The translations under genes were made by a program, and so were the position numbers. Under the pieces are notes generated by a model. That model was not told where the DNA came from. It worked only from the letters and a program-made list of their open reading frames with translations, and searched no databases. Below, one piece after another: positions 55,127-63,349 of a stretch of 64,000 bases of DNA (position 1 is the first letter of the stretch; each line of letters starts with the position of its first letter). This stretch comes from Prochlorococcus sp. AG-402-L09 (GTDB taxonomy: Bacteria > Cyanobacteriota > Cyanobacteriia > PCC-6307 > Cyanobiaceae): contig QCIK01000005.1 in NCBI GenBank assembly GCA_003216715.1, positions 1-64,000 on the forward strand. Reading direction: 5' to 3'.

Positions 55127-56962
55127 TTATATATTGGATTCGTGTGTTCTTTTTGCAATCTCAACCATATCAAAAAAGGTATTGGACTTGTTTAGTAGTT
55201 CTTGATAATTACCAAAGGAAATTATTTTTCCATTTTTAAATTCATATATGCAATCTGATCTTTTAATAGTAGATAATCTATGTGCAATAGTTACTATTGT
55301 GCATCGTCTACCTATGATTTCAATTGCATTCATTACTTCTGCTTCTGTTCTGTTATCTAACGCACTAGTAGCTTCATCTAAAACTAATAATTTTGATTGT
55401 CTATAAAAAGCTCGTGCTATGGCTAATCTTTGCCGTTGTCCTCCAGATAGTCTGATGCCATTATCACCAACTTGTGTTTGCAAACCCATTGGCATTTCTG
55501 CGACTAATTCCGCTAGTTGAGCTGCCTTAAGTGCATCCCATAATCTTTCCAGATCTATAAATTCTTTATCTAGACCGTATGCAACATTTTCAATAATATT
55601 GCTATTTAATAAAGTAATTGATTGTGGTACATAAGAACAACAATCTTGCCATGCAGGTACTTCCTTATCAGTAACTTCAACTCCATCTAACAAAAGATTT
55701 CCATTTGTGGGTCTAAGAAGACATAGTAATTGATTAGCGGTGGTTGTTTTGCCACTTCCAGTTTCTCCAACAAAAGCTATTCTCGAACCAATAGGTATAG
55801 TGAGATTGATACCTTTTAATGTGTATTCATTACTATTGGGATATTTATAACTTAAATTTTCCAGTTTTATTATTTTTCTAGGCTCTATTCCTTGTTTTGT
55901 AGGAACGCCTATTGAATTTTTTGTTAGCCTATTTGATGGTAGTTCTATCAATTTCAGTATTTCTTCTAAATCTGGAATTGATGCTCGCATTGATGTTAGA
56001 GCTCTAAATGAATCTTGTAATGGAGGTGTTAATTTGAGTGCAGCAACTGCTATCGTCGCAAGGAATGGAACTATCTCAATAAGTATTGAATCGTTTTGCC
56101 CAGTAATATAAGGTAAAAGACCAATAGCGAAAATTAACGTAATACCAAAAGGCTCTATTAATGATCTGGGGAACTCTGGTAGAACTTCCGCTTTCCAAAT
56201 AAAAGGGAAAGAGTTTTTACCTGCTAATTTGTATCTTTTTTCAAAATAAGATTCTGAGCTAGTAAGATGTACATCTATAATTGTTCTCATTGATTCAGTT
56301 AGTATATTGTTTGTTTCTTTCTCTAATTTAATTCTTTGACGAGAAGAGTAGCGTATATATGGTGTTACAAATAATGATATAAATATATAAAAAACTAAGA
56401 GACTAATAATTAAATAAAGTGCTATCGATTTAGCTATAACAAGAACAGCGATACATATAAAAGTAATAACACATAAGCCGCTAGAAATCTGCAGGATTGG
56501 TCTAACTAGAAATTCTGAAACTCTGGAGATATTGATCAAAACCTTTGAAGATAGATCAGATCTTTTCTTATTTAGGAAAAATTCATATGGTTGAGATAGT
56601 AATTTTTTTTGGGCTAGTTCTGATAAATCTCGCCAAATTGCTACTCGAAGTCTTTCTTGCGCTGCTTTAAGAAATAATTTAGAAAATGATGCAAGCCAAT
56701 TCATCCCAATATATATGACGACTAGACTGATAACTTTTGTTTTTGGATCTTCAGGTATAAAATTTTGAAATGGTAAAGGAGGTTGATTAGGCTGACCTAT
56801 AAAGACAGTGAATAATCTAGAAACAATACCAACGACAATTACATCTACTAATCCAGTCAGGGCTGCTACTGGAATTAGTTTTAGTAAAGACTTTTTTCTT
56901 CTAACTGGTAGTGCCTTTAGTAGACGCACCAATAGATGATAAGTTCTGCTGGTGCGAATCAT
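55127..56962 (-). CDS. ABC transporter, fused permease and ATPase (exporter type)
   Basis: 611 aa. N-terminal permease of about six helices (residues 25-330), then the ATPase: Walker A VGETGSGKTTTANQL, signature IRLSGGQRQRLAIARAFYRQ and Walker B LVLDEATSALDNRTEAE, switch TIAHRLSTIKRSD. Homodimeric exporter of the MsbA/HepA class, probably moving lipid-linked sugars or polysaccharide to the envelope. A GT4 gene lies 700 bases upstream on the other strand. Confidence 0.92.
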   Translation of the reverse strand: MIRTSRTYHLLVRLLKALPVRRKKSLLKLIPVAALTGLVDVIVVGIVSRLFTVFIGQPNQPPLPFQNFIPEDPKTKVISLVVIYIGMNWLASFSKLFLKAAQERLRVAIWRDLSELAQKKLLSQPYEFFLNKKRSDLSSKVLINISRVSEFLVRPILQISSGLCVITFICIAVLVIAKSIALYLIISLLVFYIFISLFVTPYIRYSSRQRIKLEKETNNILTESMRTIIDVHLTSSESYFEKRYKLAGKNSFPFIWKAEVLPEFPRSLIEPFGITLIFAIGLLPYITGQNDSILIEIVPFLATIAVAALKLTPPLQDSFRALTSMRASIPDLEEILKLIELPSNRLTKNSIGVPTKQGIEPRKIIKLENLSYKYPNSNEYTLKGINLTIPIGSRIAFVGETGSGKTTTANQLLCLLRPTNGNLLLDGVEVTDKEVPAWQDCCSYVPQSITLLNSNIIENVAYGLDKEFIDLERLWDALKAAQLAELVAEMPMGLQTQVGDNGIRLSGGQRQRLAIARAFYRQSKLLVLDEATSALDNRTEAEVMNAIEIIGRRCTIVTIAHRLSTIKRSDCIYEFKNGKIISFGNYQELLNKSNTFFDMVEIAKRTHESNI

Positions 56963-57141
56963 CTTATAAAATTACTGAATTTTTAGAAGTTATTTATCCT
57001 TATTAAGCCAGTTCCTTGGGTGTTTGCGTATGAGATGTTTAAGCCAATGCTAGGAAAATCAAAAACACTTTTTCAAAAGTCTTCTTTATATGGTTTAAAT
57101 TTTAAAAAATAAATCAGTCTTGATTTATATTAAAAGATTGC

Positions 57142-57654
57142 TTAATATTTTTTTGTAGCTAATAAATAGCCTAGGAAAATTAATATTAACAGTGGCAGTA
57201 AATAAATAAGAATCATAAAACCAGATAAAAATATAAATATAATTAAAAAGATGAAAAATCCTAAGCAAATAATTTTCAAAAATCTTTTGAATTGATTCAG
57301 CCAAAATGTACCTTTAATTTTTTCTAGATTAATTTGTAATTCTCTTCTTCGAAAATATAATTCTTGGATTTGTTTTTGATGCCAATTAATTGACTGCTCT
57401 AATTTTTTCTTATAGATATTTGTCCCTAATGTTTCTATAAAATTATTTTGTTTTGAGAAAGTGGATCTTAATTTGATCATTTGTGCTTGAAGCAACGCTT
57501 GGCTATTTTCTGATATGTTTTGATCTATTTCTATGATTTTATTATTTATTTGCACTTCTAGTTCAAATGTCTTATTTGAATTGTAGTTCACAATTTCATT
57601 TCTATTATTTTGCTTGTATTTAAACAATTTATCAAAAAAGTTTGCTAACATCAT
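57142..57654 (-). CDS. Coiled-coil protein with C-terminal membrane helices
   Basis: 170 aa. Residues 1-100 are charged and helical, with EVQINNKIIEIDQNISENSQ and HQKQIQELYFRRRELQINLE as coiled-coil parts. The end (about 120-166) is hydrophobic, IFLIIFIFLSGFMILIYLLPLLILIFLGY. Gene runs the same way as the exporter gene, 180 bases upstream. Function unknown. Confidence 0.6.
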   Translation of the reverse strand: MMLANFFDKLFKYKQNNRNEIVNYNSNKTFELEVQINNKIIEIDQNISENSQALLQAQMIKLRSTFSKQNNFIETLGTNIYKKKLEQSINWHQKQIQELYFRRRELQINLEKIKGTFWLNQFKRFLKIICLGFFIFLIIFIFLSGFMILIYLLPLLILIFLGYLLATKKY

Positions 57655-57700
57655 TTGACTTACTATTATCTAAATAGATTTGTATGTGAATAGTATACCC

Positions 57701-58765
57701 ATGTCTTCTATAGTTTTTAATGGTAGCTATATAACGAAAAAAAATACAGGTATTGGAGTTGTTTCTCTGGAATTGCTTAATTCTTTATCTACTCAAAAAA
57801 TAATTTCACTCATTCCACAAGATTTAGGAATAAAAGGTGATATTTATATTCCTAATAATCTTTCTCCAGGGCAAGGTTTTAAAAGTCATTTTAAAAGATT
57901 GTATTGGCTCCAAAAAGTCGTTCCAAAAATTATGAATAATTTAAATGCTGAATATTTCTTATCACCATTGTTAGAAGCCCCATTATTTGAAAATGTAAAA
58001 TCCATTGTTTTGGCGCATGATGTGATACCACTTAGGTATCCTTCAATATCATTTTTAACTCTATATCATTTGATTTATATTCCTTTAATTTTAAAACAAT
58101 CAAAGATAGTTCTATGTAACTCTATCTCTACTGCTAAAGATTTGAATAATTTTTATAAAGTACCAAAGCATAAACTATTTCCAATTAAATTAGGTTTTAA
58201 TAATCAAAAATATTATCCCTTAAAAAAAATTAGAAAAAAGTTCTTTCTTATTATCGGAAGACATAATCCTCACAAGAATTTAGAAATGGTGATTAAAGCA
58301 TTTTCATTTGCCAAACTTAATGATTATAAGCTTATTTTTGTAGGTGCTTTTGATAAGAGATATACACCAAGTCTTTTCAAACTTATTGATGATCTAAATC
58401 TTAGACATTTATGTGTATGGAAAGGTTGGATTGATGATGATGAAAAAATTTTATTACTAAACGAATGCCAAGCATTAATTATTGCAAGTCTTTGGGAGGG
58501 TTTTGGCCTCCCAGCTCTTGAGGCAATGGCTTGTGGAACTCCTGTTATTGCTTCTGAAAGAGGTGCACTTCCTGAGGTGATTGGTAGCTATGGTTATTTT
58601 GTTAATCCATTTAATCTTCAATCAATAGCATCTGCGATGAATAGAGTTATCGAAGATAAAAAATGTTTTGAAAAAGCTTTTCATGAAGGACCTAAAAGAG
58701 CTGCATCTTTTAATTGGTTTGATACTGCGAGAGAAATAGAAAAAATAATTCAAGAAATTGATTAA
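57701..58765 (+). CDS. Family 4 glycosyltransferase
   Basis: 354 aa from the ATG at 57701; the track begins at a TTG seven codons upstream. GT-B fold: N-terminal YITKKNTGIGVVSLELLNSL, the C-terminal domain with IIGRHNPHKNLEMVIKAF and EGFGLPALEAMACGTPVIAS (EGFGLPALE, the E-x7-E motif). Resembles mannosyl- or glucosyltransferases of envelope polysaccharide synthesis. Divergent from the 57142 and exporter genes. Confidence 0.9.
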   Translation: MSSIVFNGSYITKKNTGIGVVSLELLNSLSTQKIISLIPQDLGIKGDIYIPNNLSPGQGFKSHFKRLYWLQKVVPKIMNNLNAEYFLSPLLEAPLFENVKSIVLAHDVIPLRYPSISFLTLYHLIYIPLILKQSKIVLCNSISTAKDLNNFYKVPKHKLFPIKLGFNNQKYYPLKKIRKKFFLIIGRHNPHKNLEMVIKAFSFAKLNDYKLIFVGAFDKRYTPSLFKLIDDLNLRHLCVWKGWIDDDEKILLLNECQALIIASLWEGFGLPALEAMACGTPVIASERGALPEVIGSYGYFVNPFNLQSIASAMNRVIEDKKCFEKAFHEGPKRAASFNWFDTAREIEKIIQEID

Positions 58766-58966
58766 TTTTCCTCTAGATACTTCAAAAATATTGAACTTAT
58801 TTAATCAAAAATCTTTCATTATTAAATTCAAAATCCAGTACATTCTTGCAATTTATTCCCATTAAAAGTTATAAACTATACTTTCATTAGATGAAATTAC
58901 TTTATCTAATATAGCTTCTCTTATATAATTAAAATTGCTATTATTGTTTTTTAGTCTATTTCTGGT

Positions 58967-59137
58967 ATGCCTAGTAAAAAATCAAAAAAAAATGTACCTT
59001 CAAAGATTGTTGATGCAAATGGAGAGAAAATAACAACGCCTAGAACTGCAAAAATTGTGCTCTTTGTGTTTGGCGTAGGACCTTTACTTCTTATGTGCTT
59101 GTTTTTATTTTCGAATGGGTTTTTCAATTCTCCTTGA
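58967..59137 (+). CDS. 56-aa membrane protein
   Basis: MPSKKSKKNVPSKIVDANGE, then TTPRTAKIVLFVFGVGPLLL as a single helix start. A basic N-terminus and one helix. The ORF track lists only the minus-strand shadow (58951). The Lys-rich N-terminus and typical layout resemble conserved small cyanobacterial proteins. Function unknown. Confidence 0.6.
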   Translation: MPSKKSKKNVPSKIVDANGEKITTPRTAKIVLFVFGVGPLLLMCLFLFSNGFFNSP

Positions 59138-59306
59138 TAATTTATGGAACCTAAAGCAGACAAGTTACCATTATTTTTTCACAAAAAATAGGTTCTGATG
59201 ATTTGATTTACCGTATGTCTACTTTTTATAACAAGTTTGTTTATTGATTGATATATCATCATTTATTTTGCTTTTATCGCTAAAATTGGTTTTTATCATA
59301 TTACTA

Positions 59307-59624
59307 ATGCAACTCTATTTGGTTGATTGTCAATTCCCTAATATAGAAAATCAAGTTGCAGCCTATAAGCAATTTGTGGAGTTTTGGGAAAATGGAGAGA
59401 TGTCTAAACAAGATAATTTTGATGGATTCGAAATGCTTTTTCGTGTTCATGCTCCTGGAGAAGGACGTGTGGTAATTCTCTGTAATGCAAAAGGAGACAA
59501 GGAACTTTTCTTACACTTTGCTCCATGGAGAGCACAGTTTGGTATTGATATGGAAATTACTCCAGTGATAAGTTGTCAAAACGTAGTTGACTATCACAAG
59601 GATCTCTTTGAAAAGATGTCTTAA
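59307..59624 (+). CDS. DUF3303-like conserved small protein
   Basis: 105 aa from the ATG at 59307. I prefer this start because MQLYLVDCQFPNIENQ is the natural beginning of this family, and the 21 residues upstream in the track are low-complexity. FVEFWENGEMSKQDNFDGFE, LFRVHAPGEGRVVILCNAKG and APWRAQFGIDMEITPV are the remaining conserved blocks. Ferredoxin-like small domain of unknown function. Confidence 0.75.
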   Translation: MQLYLVDCQFPNIENQVAAYKQFVEFWENGEMSKQDNFDGFEMLFRVHAPGEGRVVILCNAKGDKELFLHFAPWRAQFGIDMEITPVISCQNVVDYHKDLFEKMS

Positions 59625-59664
59625 TTTTAATTAAATAATATACGCTTAATTAGAAATATATTAT

Positions 59665-59961
59665 TTATCGATTTGATAGAGCATTTCCACTAGTCCATAT
59701 GTTTTTTAAACCTGCTTTATCCTTAAGTAATAGAATTGGAAGGGCAGCTAATATTCCTAGAGAGATGAGTGCAAAAGAATCTGTTGTAAATCTAGCAACC
59801 CCCCAGTCTGATGAGGCTAAGGCGATAATACTTAAATGCATAGAAATACCCAATTTATAATTAAATATATTATCAAAATATTTTTTTAAATTTAATTCCT
59901 TATTAAAAATTATTATATCTAGTAGTCTTTTAAAAGTTAAAAAAGTGAAATTTATTTTCAT
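59665..59961 (-). CDS. Small membrane hypothetical protein
   Basis: 98 aa from the Met of MKINFTFLTF. One hydrophobic stretch near the middle (LISLGILAALPILLL). Low confidence in the exact start; the composition is credible. No family recognised. Confidence 0.45.
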   Translation of the reverse strand: MKINFTFLTFKRLLDIIIFNKELNLKKYFDNIFNYKLGISMHLSIIALASSDWGVARFTTDSFALISLGILAALPILLLKDKAGLKNIWTSGNALSNR

Positions 59962-60115
59962 GTTGTTATAGCCCAATATCTCCTATTTTTATTATTTCTG
60001 AAAACAATTTGGCCCCCTTTCTTTTTTTAAGATGTATTTTTGTATTTTTGCTCTATTCCTCATGTTCAATATTTGAGTTTTTTCTATTTCTAAAATTAAA
60101 GTCATAAAAATCAAA

Positions 60116-60157
60116 AGGAAGCCCTCCAGCGTCCCTGGATTAATTAGGTAATAATGA
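60116..60157 (-). repeat. Degenerate copy of tmRNA coding-piece 3' region (copy 1)
   Basis: AGGAAGCCCTCCAGCGTCC..., then GGATTAATTAGGTAATAA. Matches the same part of the tmRNA (GGATCACTTGGGTAATAA at 63400). Left boundary of the first compartment. The strand refers to the tmRNA. Confidence 0.6.
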
Positions 60158-60229
60158 TAGGTATTCGCTTGAATTTTGATTCATCTCTGATTTAATTTAA
60201 GAATTACAAGTAATTAAAAAAAATTAAAT

Positions 60230-60736
60230 ATGCGTAAATTTTTCTTTTTCGTTTTAACTGCGAGCCTTTTAGCGCCTATTGCTGCTATTGCAGATACTTA
60301 TGAAGCACTTTGCAGTGAAAATGATTGCGAAATAACTATTAATGAATTTGGTTTGTCTGCTCCTAACGGTTTTATATCCAAAGATAAAATTAGTCAATGG
60401 TATACAGGAGGAGATGATTACAATCTCGCTTTAGGAACAGCTGGTGGAGCTGCTGGAGGAACAGCTGGATTAGCCGTTGCTACAGCGGCTTGTATGACAG
60501 GAGTATTTTGTCCTGTTGCATTGGCTGTTGGTGTGTTTGGAGGAGGAAAGACTGGATCAAAATTAGGAAAAGGTAAAAATGTATTTTTTACTGTGATGGG
60601 AAAAAAAGATGATGGATCAAATTATGTTCAAAGTTTTAGATTTATCAACAAGAGAACTGCAAAGAAGCTCAAAAAAGAATTAATCCAATTAACTAATTTA
60701 CAAATGGGTCAATTCAGAGAAACGACTTCTTCATGA
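60230..60736 (+). CDS. Secreted protein with glycine zipper inside a paired-Cys domain
   Basis: 168 aa. Signal peptide MRKFFFFVLTASLLAPIAAIA. CSENDCEITINEFGL and KDKISQWYTGG match the Cys domain of the 33076 gene (CGRNTSCTIGI..., DRIIGW), as do FRFINKRTAKKLKKEL and the C-terminal end. The glycine zipper (LALGTAGGAAGGTAGLAVAT and GVFGGGKTGSKLGKG) is inserted between them. It is the single gene of the first tmRNA-side compartment, flanked by two tmRNA-end copies. Probably envelope-associated; function unknown. Confidence 0.7.
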   Translation: MRKFFFFVLTASLLAPIAAIADTYEALCSENDCEITINEFGLSAPNGFISKDKISQWYTGGDDYNLALGTAGGAAGGTAGLAVATAACMTGVFCPVALAVGVFGGGKTGSKLGKGKNVFFTVMGKKDDGSNYVQSFRFINKRTAKKLKKELIQLTNLQMGQFRETTSS

Positions 60737-60782
60737 AAGTCATTTTCAAATAAATTGATTTGTATGAGCTGCTTGAACAAAT

Positions 60783-60829
60783 AAGGAAGCCTTCCAGCGT
60801 CCACGGATCAATTGGGTAATAAGGCTAAT
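60783..60829 (-). repeat. Copy of tmRNA coding-piece 3' region (copy 2)
   Basis: GGATCAATTGGGTAATAAGG matches GGATCACTTGGGTAATAAGG of the tmRNA at all but one position, and the neighbouring hairpin (GGAAGCC...GCGTCC) keeps its pairing with different bases. Separates the glycine-zipper gene from the first cupin. Confidence 0.7.
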
Positions 60830-60974
60830 TTCTAACTAAAAAAGGTTTATCTCAGCTAATCAAATCGATACCATCATTGTCTTGATCGATTCATTTCCTA
60901 GGACTCTTGTATTAATTCAGACTACTCAAATTTTTTGCATTGGATACAATCGAGATTCATACAGTTTCAAATTA

Positions 60975-61418
60975 ATGCTTCAAAAGATCTTCAGCCTTTT
61001 AGCCTGCATGGCTTTCGCCTTGATGAGCAGCTATGCGCCGATTGCTATGGCAGTTGATGAGAAGCCTCCAGTAGATGTACAAGAACTTTTCACAAGCACA
61101 AAACCAATTTATGGAGAGTCTTTCACATACCCAGAAGGCAAAGGGGAAATGCGTCTTTATAAAGTTGATGTTCAACCAGGAGGCGTTGTGCCTCTTCATT
61201 TCCATGAGGCACCATTAACTAGTTTTATCGAAGAAGGTCAATTAACACTGAAGACTAAGAAAGGTAAGAGCACCACTTTCCGGGAGGGAGATTCTTTTGT
61301 TTTATCAGCTGATACTCCTCCTCATACCATGGCTAATAATGGAAAAGTACCAGCAGTGATGTGGGTGACTGTTGCAGCCGCTGAAGGAGTTCCTACACTA
61401 ACGAATGTTGAAGGATAA
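60975..61418 (+). CDS. Secreted cupin protein, paralogue 1
   Basis: 147 aa from the ATG at 60975. The track starts 31 codons early in non-coding DNA. Signal peptide MLQKIFSLLACMAFALMSSYAPIAMA. Cupin motif 1 VPLHFHEAPLTSFIEEGQL and motif 2 FVLSADTPPHTMANNG supply His/His/Glu and His metal ligands. Probably a periplasmic metal-binding cupin; the ligand is unknown. Its body and downstream region are duplicated at 62737. Confidence 0.75.
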   Translation: MLQKIFSLLACMAFALMSSYAPIAMAVDEKPPVDVQELFTSTKPIYGESFTYPEGKGEMRLYKVDVQPGGVVPLHFHEAPLTSFIEEGQLTLKTKKGKSTTFREGDSFVLSADTPPHTMANNGKVPAVMWVTVAAAEGVPTLTNVEG

Positions 61419-61434
61419 TTAGTTTAGTTGACAG

Positions 61435-61482
61435 CCGATTGCTATCGGAACCAGAAGGGCTGACTGAGATCAGTCCTTCTTT
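61435..61482 (+). terminator. Conserved hairpin plus terminator after cupin 1
   Basis: CCGAT / ATCGG (61435-61448), then AAGGGCTGA / TCAGTCCTT (61455-61478) with T tract. The same pair follows cupin 2 (63208-63250) almost base for base. Confidence 0.8.
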
Positions 61483-61554
61483 ATTTTTATGAGACGATTG
61501 AGAATTACTTTTGAAGAGGAATATTGGATTTTTGTGCATCTTTCCTCCCTAATG

Positions 61555-61636
61555 TTTTCCCGCACATTTTCCCGCAACTTTATTTTTATGATTTTTTGAG
61601 ATTATGAGACTTGTTCTGGCGGAAAGTGCTTGCGTA
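61555..61636. repeat. Boundary module A: paired TTTTCCCGCA plus partial tmRNA core
   Basis: TTTTCCCGCA occurs twice 12 bases apart (61555-61576). About 30 bases later GAGACTTGTTCTGGCGGAAAG resembles GAGACTCTATCTGCGGGAATG of the tmRNA end at 63353, shortened on the right. Corresponds to modules at 62552 and 63301. Confidence 0.6.
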
Positions 61637-61756
61637 GATATTTTCAGAATCATCCATGAAGGGGTGGAAGATGCAGCAATGAGGCAAAAACTCGAAGCGA
61701 TTAAAGAGCAACTGGCTTCTCTAGAATGCGCTGGTCCAACTGTTATTGATGCCTAG
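61604..61756 (+). CDS. Short ORF starting inside a boundary repeat, doubtful
   Basis: 50 aa: MRLVLAESACVDIF..., ending AIKEQLASLECAGPTVIDA. The first ten codons fall in the tmRNA-derived repeat, so the protein, if real, may start at the internal Met (MRQKLEAIKEQ, 61679). The end is amphipathic and gene-like. It may be a broken gene. Confidence 0.3.
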   Translation: MRLVLAESACVDIFRIIHEGVEDAAMRQKLEAIKEQLASLECAGPTVIDA

Positions 61757-61807
61757 ATTAGATAGACTAGCTAGAATCTTGTGGAATTTATAATTAATTA
61801 TTAGATT

Positions 61808-62449
61808 TTGGATTTTATTTGGTTAGCGTCATATCCTCGAAGTGGAAATTTTCTAATAAGGACAATATTATTTAATTGTTTTAATATTAAAAGTGCTGCT
61901 ATTTATTCTAATGATTGCGACAATAAAAAATTATCAAATTATGTTGGTCATTTAGATCATATTAATCTTGATAATGGGAAGATAAATATAATTTTTCCTG
62001 AAGGTAAACCCAAAATAATTAAAACCCATCAATTACCTAATGATAATAGAAAGACTATTTATATCATTAGAGACGGTAGAGCATCTTTGGTTAGTTTATA
62101 TGAATTTTTTAATAAAGAAGTTCCGTTGAAAACAATAATGGAAGGTAAGACTAAATTTGGTAAATGGTGCGATCATGTTGAATCTTGGGATCCATTGCAT
62201 AGAAAAGATACTTTATTGTTGTCATATGAGGAATTAGACAATGATTTACAATCAAATTTGATAAAAATTAGTGATTTCTTAAAAGTAAAAGTAATTAAGA
62301 ATAAAATTCCTAGTAGAGATGAAATAGCGGCAATAGATGGAAGATGTGTAAGGAAAAAGAGTAATTGGAGGGAAAAAATTAGTCAGGAAGATGTAAGAAT
62401 GTTTAATTTGATTAACCAAGGAACTCTTGCGAAATTCAACTATCTTTAA
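61808..62449 (+). CDS. Sulfotransferase domain protein
   Basis: 213 aa from a TTG. WLASYPRSGNFLIRTILFN gives the PAPS 5'-phosphosulfate-binding loop (SYPRSGN). IYIIRDGRASLVSLYEFF is the 3'-phosphate motif. Slightly short, and N-terminally compact, compared with full sulfotransferases, but both motifs are present and the C-terminus has RKKSNWREKI. It could sulfate a carbohydrate or lipid. AT-rich and unlike the neighbouring core genes, so probably acquired. Single gene of its compartment. Confidence 0.85.
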   Translation: MDFIWLASYPRSGNFLIRTILFNCFNIKSAAIYSNDCDNKKLSNYVGHLDHINLDNGKINIIFPEGKPKIIKTHQLPNDNRKTIYIIRDGRASLVSLYEFFNKEVPLKTIMEGKTKFGKWCDHVESWDPLHRKDTLLLSYEELDNDLQSNLIKISDFLKVKVIKNKIPSRDEIAAIDGRCVRKKSNWREKISQEDVRMFNLINQGTLAKFNYL

Positions 62450-62521
62450 GAAATAGTATTAATTTTTGCTAGAGCATTTTTTAAATTTGAATGATATTCA
62501 ATGTTTACAAGTTACAGAATA

Positions 62522-62544
62522 GCTGACTTGGTCAGTCATTTTTT
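62522..62544 (+). terminator. Terminator homologous to the cupin terminators
   Basis: CTGAC TTG GTCAG, then a T-rich tail. The surrounding GCTGACTTGGTCAGTCATTT matches GGCTGACTGAGGTCAGTCCT at 63230 in order and length. Ends the sulfotransferase unit. Confidence 0.6.
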
Positions 62545-62551
62545 ATGGATA

Positions 62552-62672
62552 TTTGTTCTGAAATTTGTCCTAACTTCGATATTCCTTGAATTGCTGAATT
62601 ATTAGACTCGTTCTACTGGAAAGAGAGTGAGACACTTGCAGGCTTCTTGGATTACTTGAGTAATACGGGACC
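62552..62672. repeat. Boundary module B: paired TTTGTYCT plus degenerate tmRNA core
   Basis: TTTGTTCT and TTTGTCCT are 13 bases apart (62552-62573), then AGACTCGTTCTACTGGAAAG to GGATTACTTGAGTAATACGG (62605-62672), matching the tmRNA end at 63353-63423. Separates the sulfotransferase from cupin 2. Confidence 0.65.
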
Positions 62673-62736
62673 TCAAAGATTATTCATGTTTAATCGGACT
62701 AGTTCAGCTATAACTTGCTGGTATCTCTAGAACTCA

Positions 62737-63168
62737 ATGCGCCGTTTTTTACTTCTTGCACTAACAGCTGGAATTTCTATACCAATAGTTGCTTGTAGTC
62801 CTAAGCAGCAAGCATCCCGTGAACCGGTGGTGGTGGAAACTCTGATTAGTGCAACTGAATCTTGGAATGGAGATTCATTTAAGTATCCAAGAGGGCAAGC
62901 AGAAATGAAACTCGAAAAAATAACTGCTCAACCTGGGTTTAAAACACCTCTGCACTTACATCCACAGCCTGGAATTATTTATGTGCAAAGAGGAACTCTC
63001 TATTGTGAAACTAGTGATGGAAAATCCTTGACAGTAGCTGCTGGAGAAAGCTTTGCTTCATCGCAGGATACAGTTCATTACTGTGAAAATAATGGTGAAG
63101 AAGATATGGTGGTTTTTGTTGCCTCCGCAGGTGCTAAAGGCAAAAAGACAACTGTTACTACTGAGTAA
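62737..63168 (+). CDS. Cupin lipoprotein, paralogue 2
   Basis: 143 aa. Lipoprotein signal MRRFLLLALTAGISIPIVAC with the lipobox IVAC. Cupin motif PLHLHPQPGIIYVQRGTL, then GESFASSQDTVHYCENNG. Shares SFKYPRGQAEMKLEKITAQP with SFTYPEGKGEMRLYKVDVQP of paralogue 1. It is anchored rather than free because the Cys follows the signal. Metal-binding, role unknown. Confidence 0.8.
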   Translation: MRRFLLLALTAGISIPIVACSPKQQASREPVVVETLISATESWNGDSFKYPRGQAEMKLEKITAQPGFKTPLHLHPQPGIIYVQRGTLYCETSDGKSLTVAAGESFASSQDTVHYCENNGEEDMVVFVASAGAKGKKTTVTTE

Positions 63169-63207
63169 ATTAAACCTTTCAATGCTTGAATGAAACTGGT
63201 TGACAGC

Positions 63208-63256
63208 CGATTGCTATCGGAACCAGAAGGGCTGACTGAGGTCAGTCCTTTTTTGT
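63208..63256 (+). terminator. Conserved hairpin plus terminator after cupin 2
   Basis: CCGAT / ATCGG, then AAGGGCTGAC / GTCAGTCCTT followed by TTTTTTG. Same arrangement as after paralogue 1, and the last gene terminator before the tmRNA locus. Confidence 0.85.
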
Positions 63257-63300
63257 GGCTTTGAGACGATAGAGAATTGTTTTTAAAGAGGAATATGGGA

Positions 63301-63324
63301 TTTTGCCCTTAACTTTGCCCTTAA
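63301..63324. repeat. Boundary module C: paired TTTGCCCTTAA
   Basis: TTTGCCCTTAA at 63302 and 63314, 12 bases apart. It stands about 30 bases before the intact tmRNA 3' end, in the place taken by other repeat pairs in modules A and B. Confidence 0.7.
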
Positions 63325-63349
63325 GTTGTTTTTGACGATTTTATAAGAT

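Noticed and set aside
58951-59163. 70-aa minus-strand ORF
   Set aside because: The plus strand encodes a better small membrane protein (58967..59137), and the minus reading is its shadow.
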